From the NCBI GenBank assembly GCA_937898525.1, contig CALCBC010000033.1, forward strand, positions 1 through 39,976: a DNA stretch of 39,976 nt, given 5' to 3'. The DNA comes from an uncultured Sphingomonadales bacterium. GTDB lineage: Bacteria; Pseudomonadota; Alphaproteobacteria; Sphingomonadales; Sphingomonadaceae. The notes below the pieces were generated by a model, which saw nothing but the letters and a program-made list of their open reading frames with translations, had not been told where the DNA came from and ran no database searches. The translations under genes and the position numbers were made by a program. The number at the start of each line of letters is the position of its first letter. The first letter of the stretch is position 1. Positions 1-8,076 of this stretch are shown here, in pieces.

Positions 1-1399
1 GCTCGCCGTCGATCTCGACGCGACCGATCACCCGGTCGAACACCCAGTCGAGGTCGTACTGGTCGTTCTTCATGTGCTGGAAGTACCACTTGAGCTCGCC
101 CGTGCGCGGCACGAAGGCGAGCGTCGAGTTGGTGAACAGCGCGTCGTTGTTCATCCCGGGCTTGCGGTCGCGCAGGGGGCCGGTGTCGTAGCTCTGCGCC
201 ACGCCCCACAGCGCGAGGCCGCTTTCGGCGTCGTACGTGCCGGAGGTCCATTGCGAGCCGCCGCGGCGCTCCTCGGCCGGGATCCCGTTCCAGGTGTCAC
301 CGCCGGGCTGGCGGGGCTTGGCTACGGTCTCGAACTCCCACAGTTTCTCGCCGGTCTCGGCGTCGAAGGCGACGATAAGGCCGCCGCCGGGAGCCTGGCT
401 GGCGAGGCCCTGCATGATCACGCCGTCGGCCGCGAGCGGCCCGCCGGGCGTACGCATGTCCGGCCGGTCGGTCAGCGGCACGTCCCACACCTGCCGCCCC
501 GTGCGGGCGTCGAGCGCCACGAGATGATTGTCCGAGGTCGCGGTGAACAGCTTGTCGCCCCACAGCGCGAGAGTCTTCTTCGAGGTCAGCGGCGTGCCTT
601 CGGGCAGGCGGCGCTGGTAGACCCACAGGCTGCGCCCGTCGGCAGCGTCGAACGCGTACACGCTGTCGCCGTAACCGAACACGTAGAGCACCCCGTCGCG
701 CACGAGCGGCTCGTTCATGTTGACGCCGGGGGGCAGGGCCTGCGCCCAACGCACGCGCAGCTCGGATACGTTGCCGGTGTTGATCTGCCGGAGCGGTGAA
801 TAGCCGTGGCCGTTGTGCGCCCGGCGCCAGGTGAGCCAGTTCTCGGGGGCCGGGTTGGCGAGCATCTCGCCCGTCACCGGCGTGTAGTCGGCGAAGCGGT
901 CGGGCGGGGACGGCCAGGGCGGCAGCGTCGCGCCCTCGGCGAGCCCACCGACGCCGACTCCGTCGCGCGCCCCGGTCGGCGGGGGAGGGGGCAGGGTCAG
1001 TCCGGCGAGCTGCCGGCTGTCGGCCGGGAGCGGCGCGCCGCCGTTGTCGGCGCCGTTTTCGGCGAGGATCAGCGCGAGCAGCTCGGCGTAAGTCTCGTCG
1101 TCCAGGCCGCCCGCCCTGGCTGGCGGCATCGACGAGCGGATGTAGTCGTGGACCTGCTCGAGCGGGGCGTCGCCCCACTTGTTGAGGAATGCCGCGCCCT
1201 TCAGCGCCGGGGCGAACTGGCTGCCGGTCAGCTGCTCACCGTGGCAGGCCGCGCACTCGGTGGCATAGGCCGTGCGGCCGGCCTCGACCTGATCGGCGAA
1301 AGTTGCTCCGCCTTGCGCGAGCGCCGCGCCCCCCAGCGCGGCGGCACTGGCAACTGAAAGGCGGAGCGGCCAGCGCCGCCTCCTGTCCGACAGCGCCAT
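1..1399 (-). CDS. PQQ-dependent dehydrogenase with N-terminal cytochrome c domain (3' part missing)
   Basis: Quinohaemoprotein dehydrogenase, predicted to oxidise an alcohol or sugar in the periplasm using PQQ and to pass electrons through its own haem. Reading from ATG at 1399 gives 466 codons without a stop before the window edge, so the C-terminus is missing. It opens with a short arginine-rich signal peptide (ALA cut near residue 28). A CAACH haem-binding motif follows at residues 49-53, then a proline-rich linker with PPPPP, then PQQ-propeller repeats (W..YSPLRQI...NV, AFDAADGRSLW, ALDARTGRQVW, AFDAETGEKLWEFE). Most quinohaemoprotein alcohol dehydrogenases carry the haem domain at the C-terminus; N-terminal placement is known from polyvinyl alcohol dehydrogenase. 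The SD-like GGGGAAGG lies just upstream of the ATG. It follows the carboxylesterase gene by 26 bases and is probably co-transcribed with it. Substrate unknown. Confidence 0.85.
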   Translation of the reverse strand, partial: MALSDRRRRWPLRLSVASAAALGGAALAQGGATFADQVEAGRTAYATECAACHGEQLTGSQFAPALKGAAFLNKWGDAPLEQVHDYIRSSMPPARAGGLDDETYAELLALILAENGADNGGAPLPADSRQLAGLTLPPPPPTGARDGVGVGGLAEGATLPPWPSPPDRFADYTPVTGEMLANPAPENWLTWRRAHNGHGYSPLRQINTGNVSELRVRWAQALPPGVNMNEPLVRDGVLYVFGYGDSVYAFDAADGRSLWVYQRRLPEGTPLTSKKTLALWGDKLFTATSDNHLVALDARTGRQVWDVPLTDRPDMRTPGGPLAADGVIMQGLASQAPGGGLIVAFDAETGEKLWEFETVAKPRQPGGDTWNGIPAEERRGGSQWTSGTYDAESGLALWGVAQSYDTGPLRDRKPGMNNDALFTNSTLAFVPRTGELKWYFQHMKNDQYDLDWVFDRVIGRVEIDGE

Positions 1400-1425
1400 A
1401 TGCCTTCCCCCCTTCCGTTACACGG

Positions 1426-3105
1426 TCACTTCCAGTTCGTGATGCCGAGCGGCCCCGCAACATCGCGCTGGAACAGCGCGTCGTAAAGCGCGACCTGCGC
1501 CTCGGTCATCGTCTGCCCCGGCTTCGACTCGACGTCGAGCAGCATAGCCTGGCCGCGCGGCATCTGCGTCACCTGCGGCCAGTTGGGCAACCCGGCGCCG
1601 TTGGGATTCCCGGTCTTCGCGAAATTGGTCCAGTAGGTCGCCATCAGGTCCGCGAGCTTGATGTCCGGTTCGCTCTGGCTGACCACCGCCGGGTCGCTGT
1701 TGTCCGGCACCTCGCGCGGCTTGTCGAGGTTGTTGAACATGTAGGCTAGCTCTGCCGCGTGGCTCGGGCCGCCGTTTGTCTTCCCGGGCGCGGAGGCCGG
1801 CGTGCGCGCGAACTGGTAGAGGTAGGCCGCCTTGCCGGTGCGGGCCTGCTGATCGGCGTAAAGCCGCATGAACCAGGCGATGCCGTCGGTGAACGGCCGG
1901 GTCGCGGCGACTTTCGCTTCCTCGTCGGTCGTCGCCGGGTAGGCGGCGAGGCCGGTCTCGGCGAGGTCGCCCCACCGTTGCGCGGCGCCGTCGCGCCAGC
2001 TCTCCAGCGTCACCGGCGGGCCGAAACCGCCGAAGCTGCCGCCCTCGTTGGCGTTCGAGCCGAGCAGCACGTCGACCTTGTTCTGGCGACCGTCGGCAAA
2101 GGTCTTCGAGAGATCCTCGGGCACGATCCAGCCGTCGACGATGATGCCCTGGTTGCGCAGCGCGTTGGGCCCGTTGCTCGGCGCAGTCAGCTCGACCAGC
2201 TTGTCGACCGGCAGCGCCTGAAGTTCGGCGAAGCTCTTGACGCCGAGACCCTCGAGCGCCGCGACCGTGCGCTGCTCGGCCTGCTCGCGGGTGACCATCC
2301 TGGTCGCGGTCAGCCCGGCCCAGGCTCCGCTCTGCGAGATCGCGCGCTGGAACAGTCCGCTAGCCTCGGGCGAGCCTACCAGCGCCGCGGTGATGCAGGC
2401 GCCGGCCGATTGGCCGAAGATCGTCACGTTGCTCGGGTCGCCGCCGAATGCGGCGATGTTCTGCTGGACCCACTTGAGCGCCGCGATCGAGTCCGACAGC
2501 GCCTGGTTGCCCGAGGCGCCGTGCGGCGAGGCCGCGGTCAGGTCGGGATGCGAGAGGAAGCCGAACGGGCCGACACGGTAGTTGAGCGAGACGACGATCA
2601 CGCCCTTCTCAGCCAGCCGCGTGCCGTCGGCGAACGGCATCGAGCCGCCGCCCTCGTTGTAGGCGCCGCCGTAGAACCAGACCATCACCGGCAGCTTGTC
2701 GCCCGAGGTCTTGGCGGGGGTCCATACGTTGAGGTTGAGGCAGTCCTCCGACATCGGCGGCGAGTCCGGCATGTCGGTCGCCTGGTTGACGCCGATCGGC
2801 CGGTTCGGCGCCGGCGGCTGGATGCAGGTATTGCCCCACTTGGTGCCGTCGAGCACGCCCGTCCACGGCTGTGCCGGCTGCGCCTCGCGGAAGCGCAGCT
2901 CGCCGACCGGGGCGGCGGCGAACGGGATACCCTTGAAGACCTTGACCCCCGGCGCAGCCTCGGCGCCGCGGACGGTGCCGAGCGCGGTCGTCACGGTGGT
3001 GTCGAGCGCCGCCGGGGCCTGCGCGAACGCTCCCGAGACCGCCGTCAGCGATGCGGCGCCGACGAGGCCGGCGACGGCGAGCGTGAAACTGCGTTTGGAG
3101 ATCAT
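1426..3105 (-). CDS. Secreted type-B carboxylesterase
   Basis: Alpha/beta hydrolase of the carboxylesterase type B (PnbA-like) family, predicted to hydrolyse esters in the periplasm or outside the cell. 559 residues, normal for the family. The signal peptide ends near AFAQA (residues 25-29). The catalytic triad is visible: Ser233 in GQSAG (the usual GESAG with Gln for Glu), Glu354 in NANEGG and His449 in GGPSHAAEL. The oxyanion-hole segment WFYGGAYNEG is near residues 143-152. The ATG start at 3105 places the signal peptide correctly. The gene lies between the GHWEN-motif protein upstream (42-base gap) and the haem-bearing PQQ dehydrogenase downstream, which suggests esterified or lactonised substrates handled together with alcohol oxidation (inference). 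The physiological ester is unknown. Confidence 0.92.
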   Translation of the reverse strand: MISKRSFTLAVAGLVGAASLTAVSGAFAQAPAALDTTVTTALGTVRGAEAAPGVKVFKGIPFAAAPVGELRFREAQPAQPWTGVLDGTKWGNTCIQPPAPNRPIGVNQATDMPDSPPMSEDCLNLNVWTPAKTSGDKLPVMVWFYGGAYNEGGGSMPFADGTRLAEKGVIVVSLNYRVGPFGFLSHPDLTAASPHGASGNQALSDSIAALKWVQQNIAAFGGDPSNVTIFGQSAGACITAALVGSPEASGLFQRAISQSGAWAGLTATRMVTREQAEQRTVAALEGLGVKSFAELQALPVDKLVELTAPSNGPNALRNQGIIVDGWIVPEDLSKTFADGRQNKVDVLLGSNANEGGSFGGFGPPVTLESWRDGAAQRWGDLAETGLAAYPATTDEEAKVAATRPFTDGIAWFMRLYADQQARTGKAAYLYQFARTPASAPGKTNGGPSHAAELAYMFNNLDKPREVPDNSDPAVVSQSEPDIKLADLMATYWTNFAKTGNPNGAGLPNWPQVTQMPRGQAMLLDVESKPGQTMTEAQVALYDALFQRDVAGPLGITNWK

Positions 3106-3147
3106 TGACCCTCTTCCCTGTTTTCTAATCCGCGCTCCCGGCGCGGC

Positions 3148-4182
3148 TCACTGCCCGCCGCCCACGGCGGCCTGCGCCCGTTCGGCGCGCGACGCGGTGA
3201 TGAAGTTGCGGATCTGCACGTTGCCCTCGTGGCAGGCGTACTCGAAGATGCCGAAATCGTCGTCGCGCTGCCATTCGAGGCGCGCCGACCAGGGTTCGGT
3301 GAACACCACCGGGTCCGTCCAGGTGAACTCGTAGATGATCGTGTCGGGCCCGGTCATCGTGAACCGCTCGACCATCTTCGCCTGATCGCTTACCGGCGTG
3401 TCGTTCTCCGGCGGCGAGCCGGTCGTGCCGATGTTGGTCGCGGAGGGGCCCGGGCGGAAGTTGGTCGTCTCGACCACCAGGGTGTTGCCGTTCTCCCAGT
3501 GCCCGCGGCTCTCGCCCATCCAGTTGAGGATCTGCGCCGGAATGCCGGGGCGTCCGTCGGTCGGGATGATCCGCGTCTCGTGAACCATCTCCATCTGCAG
3601 CGCGACGATTCCCGGCGCCTGGAAGATGCGCATCCCGTTGTTGTACATGAACGGGAACATCGACGCGGGCAGCCCGCGGGTGATGCACCGGTCCCAGCTG
3701 TCGAAGTCGAGCCAGGAGTCGAACGGCTGCCCGCGGCGCCAGGTCGAGCGCATCTCGGACGAGAGGCGCTTGCCCTCCGGCGTGAACTCCGGAAGCCGCC
3801 CGTTCGCCGGTGAGGTGATCCATGAGGTGCGGCGGTTGGCCGCGGACACCTCGGCCCAGTGGCCCATGCCCATGGTGCCCTCGCTGTCCTCGTTTTCGTA
3901 GCGCCGGGCGAGTTGCTCCACGGCCTCGTTGCGCTGTGCGAATTCCTCGTCGGTCAGGTAGGCGCGGTTTCCGTGCGCCGGGTCGCGCTGCAGCGGCGTG
4001 CGGCCGTTCAGGTGGTCGATCGGCCAGCCGCCGCGGAAGTCGGGCTCGCCCCACGGGGTGGTCTTGGCCTTGTAGTCGGTCGGTACCGGCTCGATCACCG
4101 TCAGGTCGCGCTCCTGCGCGAACGCGGGCAACGCGGCGCAGGCGAACGCCGCCGCGAGCAGCGCGAGCTTGCGCGAGATCAC
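3148..4182 (-). CDS. Exported protein of unknown function, GHWEG-type family (with ACHEGN motif)
   Basis: 344-residue exported protein with a signal peptide ending AFAQ near residue 22. I recognise it only as a conserved unknown found near PQQ enzymes. It shares ordered blocks with the proteins at 27156 and 27955: a TDGRP block (PTDGRP), GHWE.G.TLVVET (here GHWENGNTLVVET) and DPV..TEPW. It is longer than these two, carrying an extra N-terminal part (EPDFRGGW.IDHLNGRTP) and a C-terminal YACHEGN motif that the others lack. Start is GTG at 4182, which overlaps the stop codon of the upstream PQQ dehydrogenase (GTGA), so translation is probably coupled. The blocks suggest a beta-rich periplasmic protein, but no catalytic chemistry can be assigned. 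The Cys-His pair could bind metal or haem; this is speculation. Confidence 0.85.
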   Translation of the reverse strand: MISRKLALLAAAFACAALPAFAQERDLTVIEPVPTDYKAKTTPWGEPDFRGGWPIDHLNGRTPLQRDPAHGNRAYLTDEEFAQRNEAVEQLARRYENEDSEGTMGMGHWAEVSAANRRTSWITSPANGRLPEFTPEGKRLSSEMRSTWRRGQPFDSWLDFDSWDRCITRGLPASMFPFMYNNGMRIFQAPGIVALQMEMVHETRIIPTDGRPGIPAQILNWMGESRGHWENGNTLVVETTNFRPGPSATNIGTTGSPPENDTPVSDQAKMVERFTMTGPDTIIYEFTWTDPVVFTEPWSARLEWQRDDDFGIFEYACHEGNVQIRNFITASRAERAQAAVGGGQ

Positions 4183-6137
4183 TGCGGCCCTCCCCCCGGC
4201 AGGGCGAAGGTCACGTAGCGGCTCGGCCCGGGCTCGCCGAGGCCCAGGCCGTTGGCGAAGTGGCCGACGCCGCCGACCGGAATGGTCACGAACTGGCGCC
4301 CGTCAACCTCATACACCGCGGGCACGCCCTCGGTCGCCGCGTCGAGCTTGTATTCCCACAGCACTTCGCCGGTGTCGGCATCGCGGGCACGGAAGGTGCG
4401 GTCGGTCGCAGTGCCGACGAACAGCAGGCCGCTCGCGGTCGCCACCGGGCCGCCGCGCGACGCCTGCGCGCCGACATCCTCGACGCCCTGCGCCTCGAGC
4501 GTCGAGATCGTTCCGTTCGGGATGCGCCAGAGGATGTTGCCGGTGTTCATGTCGTAGGCGGTCAGGAACGAGAACGGCGGCTTCATCGCCACCATGCCGT
4601 TCGACTGCAGCAGGAAGTTGACCGGCGAGGTGTAGGGGTAGGTGTCGTCCTGGGCGTTGGGCATGCGCTCCTTGGCGCGCGCCGCGGCCTCCTCGTTGGG
4701 CAGTTCGTTGAGCTTGATCAGCAGCGGAATCTCGCGGCTCACGACGTAGAGCCGCTGCCTCGCCGGATCGACCGCGACGTTGCCCCAGTTGGCGCCGCCG
4801 TTGTGGCCCGGCATCGAGATCGTGCCGCGCAGGCTCGGCGGCGTGAACGGGCCTTCGTTGCGGCTCTCGCGCAGGAGCTGCCGCAGCTTCTCCTGGTCCT
4901 CGGCCGGGAGGTAGGGGTTGATGTCCTCCTCGGTGAAGCGCTGGCGGGCGAATGGCTGGGGCCAGGTCGGGATTGGCTGGGTCGGGCTGGCGTGCTCGCC
5001 CGGCACGTCCGAGGGCGGGACGGGGACTTCCTCGATCGGCCAGACCGGCTCGCCGGTGCGGCGGTCGAACACGTAGAGAAACCCGGTCTTGCTCGCCTGC
5101 GCGACGATCGGGATCTTCTTGCCGTCCTTGGTGATCGTCATCAGCTTCGGCGCGACCGGCAGGTCGAAGTCCCACAGGTCGTGGTGCACGGTCTGGAAGT
5201 GCCAGATGCGCTCGCCGGTGCGTGCGTCGATCGCGATTAGGCTGTTGGCGAACAGGTTGTCGCCCTCGCGGTTGCCGCCGTAGAAGTCGTAGCGCGCGGT
5301 GCCGGTCGGGATGTAGATGATGCCGAGTTCGGGATCGAGCGTCGACTCCGACCAGTTGTGCACGCCGCCGAACTTCTCGCGGTCCTTCTCCGGCCAGGTC
5401 TCCGAACCGAACTCTCCGATCCGGGGGACGACGTGGAACACCCACTTCAACTCGCCGGTGCGGATGTCGTAGGCCTGGATGTCGGCGGGCGAGGACGGGT
5501 AGTCGTAGGCGCCGGCCGGCAGCGAGATGATGATCGTGTCCTCGAAGATGCGGCCCGGGTTGTTGGTCATCAGCGGCCGCGGCGGGACGACCGAGCCTTC
5601 GGGCAGCGCGTCGCGCAGGTCGACACTGAAGCCCTCGATGTACTTGCCGGTGCGCGCGTCGATCGCGCGCAGCAGGCCGTCATTGAGGAACACGAGGCGG
5701 CGGTCGGAGCCGTCCTTGCTCTGCCAGTAATTGATCCCGCGCACGCCGATCCGGCCGGTGGTCTCGCTCTGCCAGATTTCGCGGCCGGTGGCCGGGTCGA
5801 GCGCGGCGATCTTTCCGTCGCCGCGCAGCACGTACATCATCCCGTTGGCGACGATCGGATTGAACTGCGGCGGCTGGCCCGGTCCGATCGGGTACTCCCA
5901 TGCCACCTGCAACTGGCTGACATTGTCCTTGGTGATCTGGTCGAGCGCCGAATACTGCGAGGATTCGGGGCCGCCGAGGTAGGCGTCCCAGCCGATGTAG
6001 TCGAAGTTCTCCTGCGGCAGCGAGTCCTGCGACAGCGCCACGGCAGGCGCCAGCATCAGGCACAGAGGGATCAGCGGGCGCGCGAGGCGGCCGACGGCCT
6101 GAAGACGAAACGATACTGCGCGCGGCGACCTACCCAC
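4179..6137 (-). CDS. PQQ-dependent dehydrogenase (membrane-GDH-like propeller, soluble form)
   Basis: Periplasmic quinoprotein dehydrogenase of the glucose-dehydrogenase-like propeller type, about 652 residues, lacking the five-helix membrane domain of Gcd. Repeats visible include QYSALDQI..DNVSQL..AW, ALDPATGREIW, AIDARTGERIWHFQ, the HHDLWDFDLP signature and, late, ARDADTGEVLWEY. The reading frame stays open up to an ATG at 6302, but residues coded before 6137 look non-coding. I place the start at GTG 6137, preceded by GGGAG and GGAG and followed by a signal peptide (PLIPLCLMLAPAVALSQ). It overlaps the next gene by four bases (GTGA). The C-terminus YVTFALP is typical. A direct repeat TCGAAGT and a possible terminator lie upstream, so it probably has its own promoter and leads the dehydrogenase-unknown-esterase-dehydrogenase operon. 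Substrate unknown. Confidence 0.9.
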   Translation of the reverse strand: MGRSPRAVSFRLQAVGRLARPLIPLCLMLAPAVALSQDSLPQENFDYIGWDAYLGGPESSQYSALDQITKDNVSQLQVAWEYPIGPGQPPQFNPIVANGMMYVLRGDGKIAALDPATGREIWQSETTGRIGVRGINYWQSKDGSDRRLVFLNDGLLRAIDARTGKYIEGFSVDLRDALPEGSVVPPRPLMTNNPGRIFEDTIIISLPAGAYDYPSSPADIQAYDIRTGELKWVFHVVPRIGEFGSETWPEKDREKFGGVHNWSESTLDPELGIIYIPTGTARYDFYGGNREGDNLFANSLIAIDARTGERIWHFQTVHHDLWDFDLPVAPKLMTITKDGKKIPIVAQASKTGFLYVFDRRTGEPVWPIEEVPVPPSDVPGEHASPTQPIPTWPQPFARQRFTEEDINPYLPAEDQEKLRQLLRESRNEGPFTPPSLRGTISMPGHNGGANWGNVAVDPARQRLYVVSREIPLLIKLNELPNEEAAARAKERMPNAQDDTYPYTSPVNFLLQSNGMVAMKPPFSFLTAYDMNTGNILWRIPNGTISTLEAQGVEDVGAQASRGGPVATASGLLFVGTATDRTFRARDADTGEVLWEYKLDAATEGVPAVYEVDGRQFVTIPVGGVGHFANGLGLGEPGPSRYVTFALPGGGPQ

Positions 6138-6221
6138 TCCACACTCTCCCGAATTGTCCCAATAGCCGTTCCCGTCCGGCCGGCGCGCGAGCCTAGCCGA
6201 CAACGCGCGGCGACAACAAGG

Positions 6222-6238
6222 GTCGAAGTGTATCGAAG
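6222..6238. promoter_or_regulatory. Direct repeat TCGAAGT x2, possible regulator site
   Basis: TCGAAGT occurs at 6222-6228 and again at 6232-6238, exactly ten bases apart, 85-100 bases upstream of the chosen start of the PQQ dehydrogenase at 6137. One-turn spacing on the same face of the helix is usual for activator sites. No regulator can be named, and seven-base repeats do occur by chance. Confidence 0.25.
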
Positions 6239-6245
6239 TTGACAA

Positions 6246-6264
6246 AATCCGGTCTAGACCCGGC
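6246..6264 (-). terminator. Possible weak intrinsic terminator
   Basis: Read on the minus strand, CCGGGTCTAGACCGG is followed directly by ATTTTG, just after the stop of the membrane-anchor gene. The stem is only four G-C pairs with a seven-base loop, and the inner ten bases are a perfect palindrome (GGTCTAGACC, 6251-6260). It could end the cytochrome/HupE/anchor transcript, or it could be a protein-binding palindrome upstream of the PQQ dehydrogenase. Confidence 0.35.
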
Positions 6265-6876
6265 CTATTGCGGAGGCGTGAGCTCCCGCTCGCTCGGCGC
6301 ACCCATGACGAACACGGTGGAGCCCCGGATCGGGCCCGCGGCGCGCACGGTGAGGGTGACGTCTTCGAGATTGCGGTTCTGCCAGTACCATCCGTGCAGG
6401 CCGGTGAACGCCGCGACGTAGCGTCCCTGCATGCGTTCGCCCTCGTCGACCGCGTAGCTTTCGGTCAGCTCGGTGCCGCCTTCGAACGGGTGCGAGTGGA
6501 GATCGTATTCGACCGTGTCGGTCGCTTCCCACTCGAAGTCCATCGCGCCGCCCTCGTCGAGCGTGTACTTGAGCTCGATGCCTTCATAGGGGCCGAGCAC
6601 CACCTGCCACTCGTCGTCCCACTGGTCGCGCTGGAGCGGCTGATCGGACAGGGTCAGGACCCCGGTACGCCTGGCGCCGCGGAGCTGCTCCTCGTTCATC
6701 TGGGGCTCTGCCAGCTTCGTCAGTCCGAGTGCGCGCCCGGCGCCGGTCGGATCGATCCCGTACTCGGCCGGCAGCACGAAGACGACGAGCGCGACCGCGG
6801 CGACCGCGATCGCGGCTAGCGAGCCGATCAACAGCTTCTTGCCCGAACGCGGGGGAGGGGATGTCTCTTCGGTCAT
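6265..6876 (-). CDS. Single-pass membrane-anchored periplasmic protein
   Basis: 203 residues: a short cytoplasmic tail, one transmembrane helix at about residues 14-36 (GSLAAIAVAAVALVVFVLP), then a soluble periplasmic domain rich in Trp and acidic residues (WDDEWQVVLGPYEGIELKY, FTGLHGWYWQN). It resembles proteins annotated as 'transmembrane anchor protein'; the biochemical role is unknown to me. The start ATG at 6876 overlaps the stop of the HupE-like gene by four bases (ATGA), so the two are translationally coupled. With the haem lipoprotein and HupE-like permease it forms a three-gene unit. The blocks HSHPFEGGTE and GWYWQNR include several His residues that could bind metal (inference). Confidence 0.8.
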   Translation of the reverse strand: MTEETSPPPRSGKKLLIGSLAAIAVAAVALVVFVLPAEYGIDPTGAGRALGLTKLAEPQMNEEQLRGARRTGVLTLSDQPLQRDQWDDEWQVVLGPYEGIELKYTLDEGGAMDFEWEATDTVEYDLHSHPFEGGTELTESYAVDEGERMQGRYVAAFTGLHGWYWQNRNLEDVTLTVRAAGPIRGSTVFVMGAPSERELTPPQ

Positions 6877-7589
6877 GACGTGAAGTATCCTGTCAGCTGG
6901 TAGCCCATGAGGATGAACCCCGCGGCCATCAGCGCGAGGTTGGCATAGAATGCGCCCGGCGCGAAGGACCGCGTGCGGCGCCAGGCGTTGAACAGGGTGA
7001 CGACGACCGCCAGCACGAGCACCTGGCCGACCTCGACCCCGAGATTGAACGAGATCAGGTTGACCAGCAGGCCGTCGTCCGACAGCCCGAGGTCGCGCAC
7101 CCTGGTCGCGAGACCCAGCCCGTGGAACAGCCCGAAGCCGAGCACTGCGAGCTTCGTGTCGATCGCGATCCCGAGCTGCCGGAACCCGCCGAGGTTCTCG
7201 AACGCCTTGTAGACCACCGAAAAGCCGATGATCGCATCAACGATGTATGAATTGGCGCCCGTGTCGAACAGCACGCCGCCGAGCAGGGTCAGCGAGTGGC
7301 CGATCGTGAACATCGTCACGTAGACCACCACGTCACGCAGCTTGTAGAGGAAGAAGATCACCCCGACCAGGAACAACACGTGGTCGATCCCGGTGACCAT
7401 GTGTTTCGCGCCGAGGTAGAGGAACGCGAAAGGCGCAGGGCCGGCGATCTGCGCGACCGCGGCCCGGTCCGAGTCGGAGATGTCGTGCGCCAGCGCCGCG
7501 CCCCCCTGCAGCGCGAGCAGCAGGAGGACGAGCCCCAGCGCCAGCGGCGGGACGACGCGCCGCGGAAGGATCGCGCGGCTATCCCGCAG
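6873..7589 (-). CDS. HupE/UreJ-family membrane protein
   Basis: Polytopic membrane protein of the HupE/UreJ_2 family, whose better-known relatives take up nickel or cobalt for hydrogenase or urease. A signal peptide ends ALAHD. The family's His/Asp pattern is visible: LGAKHMVTGIDHVLFL, FTIGHSLTLL, FGLFHGLGLA and FNLGVEVGQ. The frame stays open into the upstream gene, but the part before about 7589 is shadow. No ATG, GTG or TTG precedes the signal peptide in the plausible interval. CTG at 7589 is preceded by GGAGG with six bases between, overlaps the upstream TAG stop by 11 bases and gives a 238-residue product with a good signal peptide, so I choose it. No urease or hydrogenase genes are in view, so the transported ion is uncertain. 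Confidence 0.85.
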   Translation of the reverse strand: MRDSRAILPRRVVPPLALGLVLLLLALQGGAALAHDISDSDRAAVAQIAGPAPFAFLYLGAKHMVTGIDHVLFLVGVIFFLYKLRDVVVYVTMFTIGHSLTLLGGVLFDTGANSYIVDAIIGFSVVYKAFENLGGFRQLGIAIDTKLAVLGFGLFHGLGLATRVRDLGLSDDGLLVNLISFNLGVEVGQVLVLAVVVTLFNAWRRTRSFAPGAFYANLALMAAGFILMGYQLTGYFTS

Positions 7590-8076
7590 CGTCGGCCTCC
7601 AGGTCGCCCGGCCGTGCCCCGGGGATGCCTGAAGCCGGCGGATAGACGTCGTGGCACGCCTTGCAGACGCTGTACACGGTCCCGCCGACCTCGAAGACCT
7701 TGTCGATGTCCTTCTGCGCCGCGGCCTGCTCGGCGAGCGCGCTGACCTCGACCAGCGACTGCGCGAACTCCATCCAGTCCTCACCGCGCCCCTCGGCGTA
7801 GCCCGGCCGTTGCAGCTCGGTGCCGTACTCGCCGAGCTTTGCGGCGGCTTCCCGAACTCGGGCCCAGTCCTCGTCGGTTTCCGGCCGGATATCGCGCTCG
7901 ACGGGCTGGCCGTCGACGAGCACGCTTTCGAAGCGAACGGCGCCCCAGTAGATGTCGGCCGTGGGCTGGACATCCTCCGCCATGAATTGCTGGACAGTCT
8001 TCCCGGGGGCGTCGGCAGCACCTCCGCAAGCCGCCAGCAGCATCGTGGCAGCGCCCGCAATCAAGGTCCTCTTCAT
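7579..8076 (-). CDS. Haem-binding lipoprotein, cytochrome c'-like
   Basis: 165-residue predicted lipoprotein: a signal sequence with lipobox LAAC (lipidated Cys17), a mostly helical central region and a single CKACH haem motif at residues 138-142, near the C-terminus. One C-terminal CXXCH in a helical protein is the hallmark of class II cytochromes (c' or c-556). Probably tethered in the periplasm and redox-active or ligand-binding. It is the first gene of a coupled trio with the HupE-like and anchor proteins; the downstream start lies inside its 3' end. It is divergent from another cytochrome c gene at 8355 across a 278-base region. ATG at 8076 gives the complete lipoprotein signal. Confidence 0.82.
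   Translation of the reverse strand: MKRTLIAGAATMLLAACGGAADAPGKTVQQFMAEDVQPTADIYWGAVRFESVLVDGQPVERDIRPETDEDWARVREAAAKLGEYGTELQRPGYAEGRGEDWMEFAQSLVEVSALAEQAAAQKDIDKVFEVGGTVYSVCKACHDVYPPASGIPGARPGDLEADAAG

Noticed and set aside
1..3105. Polyvinyl alcohol degradation operon (pvaA plus oxidised-PVA hydrolase)
   Set aside because: The dehydrogenase layout fits, but the hydrolase is a type-B carboxylesterase rather than a recognisable oxidised-PVA hydrolase and the dehydrogenase is incomplete; kept only as a comparison.
1759..3108. Long plus-strand open frame of 449 codons opposite the carboxylesterase
   Set aside because: Arg/Ala/Gly-rich, with no family motif, and exactly antisense to a gene with a full catalytic triad; a GC-rich shadow.
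6138..6302. N-terminal extension of the PQQ dehydrogenase to ATG 6302
   Set aside because: The extra residues precede the signal peptide, lack coding character and would remove the likely promoter; GTG 6137 fits better.
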